DNA of 64,000 nucleotides, from positions 58,932,673-58,996,672 of the forward strand of contig NC_080426.1 in the NCBI RefSeq assembly GCF_029873635.1, read 5' to 3'. Positions 11,857-22,970 of the stretch are shown in pieces. The notes under the pieces are model-generated. The model was not told where the DNA came from. It saw only the letters and a list, made by a program, of their open reading frames with translations, and made no database searches. This DNA is from Malania oleifera. Taxonomy: Eukaryota; Streptophyta; Magnoliopsida; Santalales; Ximeniaceae. Position 1 is the first letter of the stretch. Every line of letters begins with the position of its first letter. The position numbers and the translations under genes were made by a program.

Positions 11857-12516
11857 ATCTCCTATTTGCATTTTCCAATCATTGTACATGGAAAAAAAAT
11901 GTAAGTCATGCAAAGCATTTTACAAAGAGTAAACAATCATGGTGGTTACTTAAAATCACAATTGAACTCCTATTGTCATTCTATATACTTAGTTATTCCT
12001 CATATTGTTCAAACTTGCATACTGATAATTACATACCCAAATTCATATTTTGCCATGTCAAAGATACACAAAAATTTTAGATCATTGTTTATGTTTATGT
12101 TTATGTTTGTAATTTTATAAGGATATGACATTTATTCATCCATTACTTGATACATATATATCTATTTTCTCATATCGATCATATATCGCGCTAAGTCACT
12201 TGCATATAAACATACATGCACATCTAGCTATTCATACTCACATTAACACACATAAATTTGCTTATAAGTTCATTATGCAATATCCATATATATATATATA
12301 TATATGAGTGTGTGTGTGTGTGTGCATCAACGTACATTTGTTTGCATGCATTCGTATATGCATATACATATTCGATTTACGCACGTCATGTAAACATCAA
12401 TATGCATAAGCACAAAATATACTGTTATGAACAAAAAAAATTCCATATATACTGCATATTTATCATTCATACACTCATTCTTGTATACACTCTCACCCCA
12501 CATGCACTGTTGGTGT

Positions 12517-12551
<35 letters not shown>

Positions 12552-12867
12552 GAGAGAGAGAACAAGGGCTTGCGAATGAAGATGGTGGTTGAGTAGTGTA
12601 ACTGGAGAAGAAAGAATTGGGGGTCTTGGGCATGGGTTTTGGCCATGGAATGGGGTTGGCCACAGCTAATGGTGGCCAGAGCTAAGGATGGACTTGGTTC
12701 TATTCGATTGTGTGTCTCCATGTGTGTTGGGGTTAAAATGGATGCTCTTAGAAGTCAATAATGACTAGGAAAAAGTGTTTAGACAATGGGTAAACCAGAA
12801 GCCCAATGGTAGATTGAGCATGGCTAGTGCGGCTAGGCTATTTGGATCTCTTGAATGAGAATGGGTG
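11857..12867. other. Unassigned flank with microsatellites
   Basis: No gene recognised. It contains (AT)n(GT)n at about 12285-12325 and a (GA)n tract at about 12519-12562. This stretch was joined to 36738 onward before the Copia insertion. The joined sequence may be a decayed LTR, because a primer-site-like sequence follows at about 37526. Confidence 0.5.
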
Positions 12868-12872
12868 GTTTG

Positions 12873-13389
12873 TGTTAGGAAATTGAATGGGTAGGAACAG
12901 TATCACACAGCTAAAATCAGAAATGAGAAAATGGGAATTGACACCAAGATTTACATGGAAAACCCCCAAACAAATCGAGGGAAAAACCACGGGTAAGAGT
13001 AGAAGGAATCCACTATGAAAAATTATGATACAACTTCTCTCAAATTAGGAGAAATTAGAAACACATGCTACAACAGAAACACTTTACAAGTGAGTACATT
13101 TCTCTCTTTAAAGGTGGAGTTGGAGATGCTTGGGATAGATATATTCCTTGACCACCACTTCCCTATTTATAGGGGTTTTGTAAGCCTCCTTTTCAAAGCC
13201 ATCAAATGAATAGTGCAGCCACCTTTGTAGACTTGTGCAACCACCAAATAAATAGTGTAGCCACCTTTGTAGACTTGTGCAACCACCAAATGAATAGTGC
13301 AGTCACCATATAAATAATAGAACCATCATATGAATAGTACAACCCCTATGTTGGACTTTAAATGCTTGAAATGACTTTACAATTCAATA
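12873..13389 (-). repeat. Copia 3' LTR
   Basis: Starts TGTTAGGAAATTGAATGGG, as does the copy at 36275. It is about 60 bp longer than that copy because a unit containing AGCCACCTTTGTAGACTTG is duplicated (13217-13300). The outer nucleotide pair at 13388-13389 has changed from CA to TA. Confidence 0.92.
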
Positions 13390-13405
13390 TTCTCCCACTT
13401 AAAGT
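13390..13405 (-). other. Copia polypurine tract
   Basis: On the minus strand, ACTTTAAGTGGGAGAA directly precedes the 3' LTR. Confidence 0.75.
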
Positions 13406-13493
13406 CATTTTCAACCCCCCTTTTTTTTCTTTCTTCTTTTTTTTTTCCTTTTTTTTTCTTTCATCCTTTCTAGTCTTGCCAATTCCATGCCAC

Positions 13494-13762
13494 TTACGTT
13501 TCTCTTAAGCCATAAGAGGATCTACACCATATGAACTTGTCAATGTTGATTGGTTTTGTCATAACATCTGCTAGGTTGTCTTTGGTGTGAATCTTTTGCA
13601 TGTCTACACTTCCTTCTTCCACAACTTCTCGAACGAAGTGATACTGGACTCCAATGTGTTTTGTCCTAGAATGAAAAGTAAGATTCCTTGCAATATGTAA
13701 GGCACTCTGATTGTCACAATATAGAGAAATTTTCTCTTGATTGTCCCCGAGTTCTTCCAATA
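13494..13762 (-). pseudogene. Copia RNase H, C-terminal piece
   Basis: Encodes the last part of a Copia RNase H: LYCDNQSALHIARN, then FHSRTKHIGVQYHFVRE, then TKDNLADVMTKP. The catalytic Asp of YCDNQSA is present. The upstream half of the domain (...TEAEYMAATQACKEAIW) is at 16047-16150, separated by the 2.3 kb insertion. The reading frame closes just before the polypurine tract, as expected for the end of pol. Confidence 0.9.
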
Positions 13763-16046
13763 TGTTAGCTTTGGTGCAATCCCAAAAAGGGGAGTGAATT
13801 GGTATTGCCTTAAGTCAAACCACTAATAACAGTATTACACAACCTTAAAGTCAATCTAGTGCATGTAAAATAAATTAATGTAAATATACATTGGAATTTA
13901 AACTACAATAAACGTTTAACCAAGCATGCACAATAAAGCAATAAAAGAGACGACACCCAAGAAATGTTATCGAGGTTCGGCCAAATTGCCTACATCCCCG
14001 CCTTGACCAACAAGCACAAGGATTACCACTATAGGCTCACTTAACGGGTGGAGCGGCACCTAAAAAACCAAGTCAAATTAACACAAGGCTGACCTCAACC
14101 TTAACCAGGTCAATTAGCGGGGCTGACCTCAACCTACACGCCTTAACAGGATGACGCACCTAGCTTTCCTAACCTGGTCTAAGCCAATCCGAGACTATTC
14201 CAGGGCTAGTCTCCCTCTTCAGGCCCGTGCCTGGAAATACAAAAAATGTGTATAAAATTTGTACACGGAAATATGCTTCTAGAAAAGCAGATTTGTGCAC
14301 CAATACAGCTCAATCAATAAAGCAAGCACGAATGATATGTAGATATGCTCAGTGCTCTAATGTGTGCTAAACACTCAATCAAGTATGATAATCAATCAAG
14401 ATCTAGAGTGTGTATCTAAGCAAGATTTGAAACACAATATTCGAATATCACAAAATCAGATCAGGGTTTCAAATATGCTAAGCAAGATAGATCAAACAAA
14501 CTCAATACGATATTTCAATGTCTAAAGCACAATGGAGTTGTTTGAAAGATTAGCTTTTCACAAAAGGATTTTTGCACACAAAATCTAGGTTTAGGTATCT
14601 TGCAACAACAATGCAAGAACCACAACTCTCAAAGTCTTCCCACACAAGATTTATTAAATGAAATCCGTGGAAGAACTTTAGGCTATACTCTCAAATAAAA
14701 TCAATCAAACTTTATACCAAAAGAGAGTATTAGTTAGAGAGATTACACACTATAGCCTTATAGAAATACTCACAATGCTTAAAGAAATAAAGATTGAAGA
14801 GTATGTGAGTGTTTGCAAGAAGTTTTTGACTAATATAGGGTTTTGAGAGTTGAGAGAGTTTTGCCCTAATCAAGTTTGCTAATCCCTGCTAATAATGATA
14901 AATGAATGGGTATATATAGGCAAGGAGGTATTTTTGACCGTTGGGGACCTATTGGGCATAATTAAGAAAGTTTTAAATCATTTTAAAATAATTAACCCTG
15001 TTTAAAATATGTTTAACCGCGATAAAAATCAGGGCAACCCGAGAGGTTCGGTCGACCAGAAAGGTTTCGGTCGACCAGGACACAAACGGTTCGGTCGACC
15101 AGGAAGATTTTGAACTGAAGGCTCGGTCGACCATATATATGTGTCAAGGGCAATTTTTCTAAGTTCAGTCGACCAGGAGAAAAATGAACTAAATGGTCGG
15201 TCGACCGGGATAGGCGATTTTTCAAATTAGCGCGGTTTGGTCGACTAGAAGATTTTGAACTAAATGGTTCAATCGACCAAACCATTGGGGCAGCTCCCGA
15301 GGACCCTCGATCGACCAGGTAGTTGTAGCACAAAAGCTCTCGGTCGACCAGATGGTCAATTGTTGACCCATGAGGGTTTCGGTCGACCAGGGACTTTTTA
15401 ACTACTAGTTTCGGTCGACCAGGCGGTCAAACTTTTGACCTCAGGGAATTTCGGTTGACCAGGGCCTTTTAAACTACCTTTACTGGTTGACCGTGTGGTC
15501 AAACTTTGACCTAGTGTGTCTCGGTCGACCAGTCCAAAATGAACTGGCTTGGCTAGTCGACCGAAAGTGCATCGTGTGTGCATTTCGGTCCCGTATTGAA
15601 GCAAACAAGCCCTATTCAAGTGCCTAACAAATATATGTGAAAGTGTGAGTGTCCTAGGAGCACTTAGGGTCCAATTTGAAGACACCGAAAAAGTCCAGTG
15701 TCGGTCGACCAAAACCCTAAGGTCTTTCTATGGTTCGTGTAGGTACCTAATGTCCAACTAAGGTCGATTTGAGCATACCTACCTATCATGCATAATGCAA
15801 ATTATTACAAGCCATATGAGTGTACAGTCCATAGTAAAATTATATCCCAGAATGAAGAAACTAAATAATAAATACAAATGCATCACAAGATTCTTCATTC
15901 ATCGGCACGAACACCGCACGCCATCATGATAAGTCCTTTAGTCCTGAAGCACGCACAAGGTGAACCTACATGCAGTTCTCAGTGCAACCATTAGTACCAA
16001 GAGTATTTGTCATTATCAAAACAGGGCATGACCAATCAGGTCAACA
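13763..16046. mobile_element. LTR-like element (probable solo LTR) with GGTCGACC array
   Basis: Starts TGTTAGCTTTGGTGC and ends GGTCAACA. It is flanked by exact CAATA duplications (13758-13762, 16047-16051) and interrupts the Copia RNase H codons. No internal domain, primer site or second LTR is seen, so a solo LTR is the simplest reading. It is homologous to 46961-49043 and, more distantly, to 26534-35878. Shared blocks are the opening CCCAA(A/G)A-G-rich-GTGAATTGG segment and the GGTTCGGCC ... CACTTAACGGGTGGAGCGGC block (13970-14070). It may belong to a Copia lineage such as SIRE/Maximus, but that is inference. Confidence 0.8.
15030..15712. repeat. Cluster of about 17 GGTCGACC-type palindromic motifs
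   Basis: The motif TTCGGTCGACCAGG and variants (TTCAGTCGACC, TCGATCGACC, TTCGGTTGACC) recur at irregular 20-70 base intervals, always in the same orientation, where the core is a perfect or near-perfect palindrome. Longer hairpins such as GGTCAAACTTTTGACC (about 15423-15440) are interleaved. The intervening bases are not simple tandem copies. Confidence 0.85.
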
Positions 16047-17513
16047 CAATAGTCTTTTAATCCATATTGCTTCCTTGCAAGCTTGTGTAGCTGCCATATA
16101 TTCAGCTTCAGTCATAGACAATGCCACAACAGTCTGCAACTTTGATACCTAGCTTACTGCTCCTCCTGCAAGAGTAAACACATAACCTGTAGTGGATTTT
16201 CTTTTGTCAAGATCACCTGCAAAATTTGAATCAACATATCCCCTAACAATAAATTTTGATCCTTCGTAACATAATGCAGCATCTGAGGTCCCTTTGATGT
16301 ATCTTAGGACCCTCTTCACAGCATTCCAATGCCCTTTACCAAGATTCGCCATGAACTGACTGACCATACCAACTGCTTGAGCAATATCTAGTCTTGTACA
16401 AATCATAGCGTACATTAGGCTTCCCACTGATGATGCATATGACACTCGAGACAATTCCATCCTCTCTTCTTCATTGCTAGGACTCATACTTGAGGATAAT
16501 TTATAATTGACAGGAAGTGGGGTAGGAATTGGCTTACAATCTTGCATGTTGAAGTGTCGCAAGAATTTCTTCAAATAATTCTTTTGAGAGAGCCAAATCT
16601 TCTTGTCTTTTCTGTCTCAGTTAATTTGCATCCCTAAAATCTTGTTTGCTAGTCCCAAATCCTTCATATAAAACTCCCTAACCAATTGTGCCTTGAATTC
16701 TTGGATTCTTTCTTTGTTAGGGCCTACAACTAGCATACCATCCACATACAACAATAAAATAATGAAATCATTATTACCAAACCTCTTGTAGTATATACAA
16801 TGGTCTGCACTGATTCTGTTGTATCTAAGGCTAATTATGAAGGAATCAAATCTCTTGTACCAACATCTTGGTGCCTGCTTTAAGTCGTACAGAGATTTGG
16901 TTAACCTACAAACCATGTTTTCTTTTCTTTTTTCTTCAAAACATTCTTGTTGGAGCATCTAAATTTCTTCTTCAAGTTCTCCATGAAGAAAAAAAGTTTT
17001 CACATCTAACTGCTCTAGATATAAATCAAACACAGCACACATAGCCAATACAGTTCTGATAATAGTAAGTCTAACAACTAAAGAAAATATCTCATTAAAA
17101 TCAATACCTTCTTTCCGAGCATACCCTTTCACTACCAGTCTTGCACGATATCGTTCCACCTGATCGTTACCATCTCGTTTGATCTTGTAGACCCATTTAT
17201 TTCCAATGGCTTTACGTCCATGTGGTAATGGAACAAGCTCCTATGTATTATTTCTGTACAAGGCTTCAATTTCTTCCTGCATTGCTGTCGTCCACAAAGA
17301 AATATCAGTGCTACTAATAGCCTCATGAAAAGTTGATGGCTCTCCATCTTTTGTCAGAAGAAAATATGCAGTATTGCTTGCCATGACATAATATGAGTGC
17401 CATGATGGTTTCCTTGTTTCACGTACTGAACATCGAACTTTTGTATCATTGGCCTCATTTGGTTCTTGTTCCTTATGCTCTGGTGTGGCTTCAGAAGAAT
17501 CCTTATTTTCTTT
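16047..17513 (-). pseudogene. Copia reverse transcriptase and first part of RNase H
   Basis: Minus-strand pieces give the start of the RT domain (RYRARLVVKGYARKEGIDF, then LEQLDVKTFFLHGELEEEI), the middle (LTKSLYDLKQAPRCWYKRFD and LLYVDGMLVVG), and the RNase H linker (VSYASSVGSLMYAMICTR, KSTTGYVFTLAGGAVS). The catalytic YVDD box reads YVDG, so one of the two metal-binding aspartates is lost. The frame is broken between 17132 and 17159 and by in-frame stops near 16958 and 16150. Function in the ancestor was cDNA synthesis and RNA-strand removal. Confidence 0.92.
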
Positions 17514-18780
17514 TATCTAAATAGTAGTCGTTTCTGAAGTTCTGTTGTTTTCTTTATTTTGCATTTCATTTTCTGCAAATATCACATCCCTGCTGACTAC
17601 GACCTTGCGGGTAGTGGGATCCCACATGCGATATCCCTTGACTCCGTCAGCATAACCCAAGAATATGCATTTCATGGACTTTGGGTCCGGTTTAGTTCTT
17701 TCCTGGGCATTATACAATACATATGCAGGACATCCAAATATGTGAAGAGAAGAATATTGGGTTGGCTTACCAATCCACATCTCCATCAGTGTCTTCAAAC
17801 TAATTGTTGTTGACAGTGACCAATTTAACATCAGTGTCTTCAAACTAATTGCTGTTGACAGTGACCAATTTACCACATAACAAGCGGTTCTGACTGCTTC
17901 AGCCCAAAATGACTTGGCTAGATCTGCAGTCTTCAACATAACTCTGGTCCTTTCCAATATGGTTCTGTTCATCCACTCTGTTATGCCACTTTTGCTGAGG
18001 TGTATGCGAAACAGTGAACTGCCTTTGAATACCCTCTTGCTTGCAAAATGAAATAAAATTGTCGTCTTTATATTCTCCTCCATTATCTGTCCTTAATAAC
18101 TTGATTCTTTTTCCAGATTCAAGTTCCACCTATGCTTTGAATTCTTTGAACACTAGAAACACATATGACTTCCTCTTGATTGGATACACCCATATTCTCC
18201 TAGAGTAGTCATCAATAAATGATACAAAATAATGTGTTCCTCCTAGGGATGGAACTGGTGATTCCCATACATCAGAATGAATCAAGTCTAGAATGTGTTT
18301 GCTTCTGGCAGTAGATCTTTCAAATTTTAATCTATGTTGCTTACTTGTAACACAATGCTCACAAGAAGGTAGACTTACTGATTTGAGTTCAAGAAGAAGA
18401 TTACGTTGTGAAAGAATCTTCAAACCACATTCAGACATATGGCCAAGTTTACGATGCCACATTATCATTGATTCTTCCTAGGTTGATGCAACTGATGCGT
18501 CTCCCTGTTGTATAGTATTTCCCAGCACTATGTATAGATTTTCCACGATCTTTTCTGCTTTCATCAATACAAGCGTGCCTTTGACAACCTTTAAGATCCT
18601 ATTTTCAATAAGGGTTTCACAGCTAAGGTCATCTAACTGTCAAAGAGACAGTAATTTTTTCTTCAAGCCTTTCACATGTTGTACCCCTTGAATAGTGCGA
18701 ATCGTACCGTCGTACATCTTCAGTTTGATCTTACTGACACTAGGGATCTCTAAGGCATGATCATTACCCATGAATAAAGA
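17514..18780 (-). pseudogene. Copia integrase
   Basis: The GAG-pre-integrase motif is at 18130-18468 (WHRKLGHMSECGL, then C-E-H-C). The catalytic core follows (HSDVWESPVPSLGGTHYFV, FIDDYSRRIWVYPIK, LLRTDNGGEY), with a frameshift around 17980-18030 before WMNRTILERTRVMLK. An exact-looking 45-base tandem duplication (about 17783-17870) repeats NWSLSTAISLKTLM. The C-terminal part has FGCPAYVLYNAQERTKPDPK and IFLGYADGVKGYRMWDP. The Asp residues of the core are present, but the frame is broken. Confidence 0.9.
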
Positions 18781-19490
18781 TCCGCTTGAAATAGGTTCAT
18801 AAGAGTGGAACTAGTCTCGGCGAGAGGTCAAGTGCCAAGTTGCTCCAGAATCCATGATCCATACATTAGTAAGTTTCTTACCACCTTTAGAGATAGTTTC
18901 CGCTTCCTTGTATAGGATGTCACCATCACTGGAAGTACTCGCAGTGTATCCTTGAGAAGTGTTCTCTTCAAGAGCTTTCCCTGCATTCTTCTTCTTATGC
19001 CAACAATCCTTCGAAATGTGCCCCATTTTGCCACAATTATAGCATTTAAAATTATTCTTACTCCTTGACTTTGATCTACTATGACTGTGACTCCCACTAA
19101 AGCCACGTTCTGTTGATCTTCCTCTTATCATCGGTAGTGCCTCAACTTGTTAAGAACTAGACGATTTGTCTTCGTTGTTTTTGCATCCGGATTCCTGTTC
19201 CAGAACAGCCACTGCAATATCATCAAAGACCCGATTATTTGACCGAATATTATTTGTAATGTTGATGATGAGTTGATCATACGAATCTAGCAGACTTTGG
19301 AGTAGAAGCTCCGCTCATTCGGTTGGCTCAATCTTATTGCCTAACGTTGTCAGTTGGGAGAACAACGTATTAAGATTGTTGATGTGGTCCGTAACCGATG
19401 TGGACTCACTCATTCGAAGAGTGTAGATTCGCCTCTTTAAGAAGATTTTATTGTAAAGTGACTTTACCTCATAGAGCTTTGTCAGCGCAT
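18781..19490 (-). pseudogene. Copia gag C-terminal half, zinc knuckle and protease
   Basis: From 19490 the minus strand reads the gag stretch ALTKLYEVKSLYNKIFLKRR and YTLRMSES, then the zinc knuckle CYNCGKMGHISKDC (C-x2-C-x4-H-x4-C complete) and the protease motif WIMDSGATWHLTS with an intact DSG. A TAA just upstream of the RGRSTERG segment breaks the frame. Gag continues across the Athila-like insertion into 26487-26533. Confidence 0.9.
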
Positions 19491-21245
19491 TGACTCACTC
19501 GAAAAATGAGCAGCTCGGAAGCTATCCCAAGTATAGGAGTTCTATCGTGTAATATTAAGCCCAAGGGCTAGATCGTCTCCTCAGGGAATGCGTTTTAATC
19601 TCAGAATTTACGTTCGTCCAATCGAAATTAAATTACACTGAACTCAGTTCAAATTCGGGGTTTTTCAAGATTGTTCAATTTCACTTTTGATGAATTAAAT
19701 GACACGTAATTTAAAACTCTAAACTAACATGCACTAAATAAAAGAAAACAAGAATAGAAACCCTATCCTACTTAAGGAAACATTAAAGCACATGTCAATT
19801 AAAGAAGGAAACTTTGAATATGAAATTAAAACACGCAAGGAAACTTAACTAGATATGAATACACGTGATAAAAAAAACGAACCTTTAACAAGAAGGACCT
19901 CGAATTAAAACTAAATTATTAATGAATTAAACGAAAACAAAACACGATAAAAACACAAACTTTAATAAAAACCGACCCAAAACTAAATCAAGCTTCGAAA
20001 AATAAAAATTAAATCTTGAAAAGATGACTAGCCTAATTTCTTGAACCAAAACACTTTTTCTTTTATTTATTCTTTTATATATATATTTTTAGAATTACCG
20101 AATTTACGGAAATAAACCACTCCACCGCTAAATTATGTGAAAACAAAACAAAACGAAAACAATTAAATAGCTACTACGATAACAATAAGACATTAAAATT
20201 CAGATTTTCTTTAAGTAACATTAACAAATCAAAACATAAGTATTACTAAATAAAGAAATAAAGGAGAGAGAGAAAATAAACATCCATGGAGGCTGTGGAA
20301 GAGAGAGCCTTGGCTGGCAGCTGGAATGGTAGCACTCGAGTCTGCTGCAGAGGAGCTGAAGTGGAGTTGCTGGCCGAGGGTGGAGCTGGTCTGGGCTGAG
20401 CTGCTGTGCTGTGCAGCAGGGGCTGTGGTTGTGGTGCTGTTAGCAGCTGCTGTGTGTGCTGTGTTGCAGAGAAATTCCAGCTGAGGAGGACTGCTATGGT
20501 GGTGTTTCACAGCTGCAGGAAGAGAAGAGGAGGCCGGCCGTGTACAGAGGGAGTTCAGCAGGAAAACAGAGGATGAAAAAAAAGGGAAAGGAGAAGAAGA
20601 AACGAGAAGGAGAAAGCTAGAGAGAGAGCTGAAAAGAAAGACAAGACAAGGAAAGATTAAAGAAGAAGAAGAAAAATAATAAGGAGAAGAGAAGAAGAAG
20701 AAGAAGAAGAAGAAGAAGAAGAAGGGGAAAAAGAAGAAGAGAAGAGGAGAGCAGAGGAGAGCCCTCCGGGCTACCTCCCAAAGAAGAAGGAGAAAGAGAA
20801 GATTTAAAGGGGATGGGGAAAAGCCCTATGACCCGGCGTGGAACAACCCGACCCGTTTGCAACGGGTTGACCCGGCAACTTGATTTTTTCATTTTTTGAA
20901 TTCTCTATTCGTTGCAAATTCTGCTATTCTAGAGTCCGTATCTCACAAAAGTCAAAACACAAAAGTTGTAGATGATCCTTTCCTCTTTCTTCAAAAATTT
21001 GAATCGTCTCGATCGGAGTTCGGACGAAAAAGTTATGTATAAAATACAAACAGGTTTCGGTTTTGATTCCTGGGAATTTTCCTGCGACAAAAAATTACCA
21101 AATTCTCATAAATAGTGCAATAAAGTTCAAGAATGATGATTTTGGCATTTTATTAAAATATTGGATAATTTTGGACATTTAATTAAAAATATAAACGGTA
21201 AAGCCCGGGTTAAGCGTCCAATTACGCAGTTTTGACGCGTAATCA
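19491..21245 (-). repeat. Athila-like 3' LTR (1755 bp)
   Basis: Begins TGACTCACTCGAAAAATGAG and ends GACGCGTAATCA. It contains a GAA-rich block (about 20580-20770) and a 93-codon minus-strand frame (20229-20510, Ser/His/Ala-rich) that is also open in the other LTR. I take this frame as chance conservation between young LTRs. Confidence 0.93.
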
Positions 21246-22970
21246 CACCCCCCAACTAACGTTTTGCTAGTCTCTAGCAAATGACGTGAATGAATCTCAG
21301 GGTGGTGTCTAAAACTACATACTCCGGTGATCATGAAATCAATGCACATGCGACATAATTATACCACTTCACATACAAGAACATAACTGAATTTCACACA
21401 AGCTCGTTCATAGTCAATGCACACGACTCCAAAGCACGTCACTCATGCAAGTTTCATCATTTATATGTGATTTGAAAGCAGTATACTCACATGAAGTTAA
21501 TCAGTGGCACATTCAGAGTTAATGCAATCATATAAGTTCGAGTATAAACAGGTAAACTCTTGAGGTGTGTGTAATGTGTGTGACTCGGTACACCTAGGAT
21601 ACCAGTGGACACCTACAGAACGGTCGCTTTGACTCGGCCTTACTGGTATACCCTCAAGAACATTCAAAGAAAATGGGTTCACTCGTCATATATGAGGAGG
21701 AGTGTCGCAATCAAACATCCCACATATTAAAAGGAACAATGCTAAGTATATGGAGTGGACTAGTCTGGAAAGGATCTAACCTATCTATGAGGTGTCGGGT
21801 CCTTCACCCTAACATCTTCTCACCTACTCGCCATATCCAACTGAGACCACCCTAGATCAACTTACTCACAAACTTGTCATGAATACATCTGAGGCATTAC
21901 CGGTTGAAGCATCTTCATACGTGGAAAATATGTGTCGTCCTTGACTTTTTGTGATATGTATTTGGGCCGGCATTGACATTTCATTTCATGCGCATGTGTA
22001 TTGCTTATTCTTTTTTTTTTTGCTCATTCTTCATTTTCTGTCTTTTCTTGATCAATTAGGACAATCATAACACTTCTTTTGTAATCTTCATACCATCAAT
22101 GGGAATTGAGCTCGAATAGAAGTTCATGAATTAAGTCTATCTCTAGGGGTGGCTCAGCCTTCACATCTTGAGTAGGCTACAAGACCTAGGTTTCTATCTC
22201 CCCACTAGGTGTCACCTCTAGGCTAGAAAATCAAAAAAATAGACTAGTGTACAAAGGAATCATCCAGAAAAAGAGAATTGAGTTCCATGAACTCTGATTT
22301 GATATTAACGCTCAAAAGGATGATAAATAGCTCAAGGATATCTCACAAGGTGTCATAGTCGCCACGGGTGTTCTCTCAGTGCTCACAAGGAAACCCTAAG
22401 TGCAATGAATCACGTGAATGTGTTTATTTAGTCTCGTGAGATGCCGTGTAAATACAGGAAATTATATAGTCAAATTAACACGAATGTACTACCAATCGAT
22501 TCTTCATGGAGTCATAAGATCATATAAAGAGAAACTACGCATGATTGACTTAAGTGTGTCATTCTTAAGTTATACGCAAGTATGTGAAAGGTATGAGTCA
22601 GTGTTAAACATGGCATAGTGCAGTGTAATTCCTTAGTGCTCCTCTTTCTTTCTCTCTTTCTTTTTGATTTTTTTTTTTTTTTTGTGTTTTTGATTTTTTT
22701 TTTTTTGAAATATAAAACCCGGTACGTGTACGTGCACAGTGTCACATGCAAATGCTCATCCCCCCCCAACTTAAGTGGAACATTGTCCTCAATGTGAAAG
22801 CATTAGGGAAATAGAAAGGACTGTGCACGGAAAAAGTAAAGCGTACCTGAGTGGCGAAATAACAAAAATCGAACTATGAGAAAATGGTCCTGAAAACTAA
22901 CTAAAAATAAAATAAGATAAAATAAAAGGAAAATAAGGGAAAGAAAAACATCACAATTTTCTGGCAGAGG
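21246..22970 (-). other. Athila-like element, region after gag, no gene
   Basis: On the minus strand, AGTTGGGGGGTG next to 21245 is the polypurine tract. The rest has no recognisable domain. Pol genes that should follow gag are absent, and pyrimidine/poly-T runs (22640-22705) and CCCCCCCC near 22760 stand out. Confidence 0.75.

Noticed and set aside
11622-12080. Gly/Glu-rich and Ser/Pro/Leu-rich frames
   Set aside because: They translate a TCC/GGA low-complexity tract and have no domain.
15030-15712. CRISPR-like array interpretation of regularly recurring palindromes
   Set aside because: Spacing is irregular, the motif is short and variable, and the context is a plant LTR element. No CRISPR biology applies.
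20229-20510. 93-codon frame conserved in both LTRs of the Athila-like element (also 25491-25772)
   Set aside because: The LTRs are young and nearly identical everywhere, so shared openness carries no evidence of selection.
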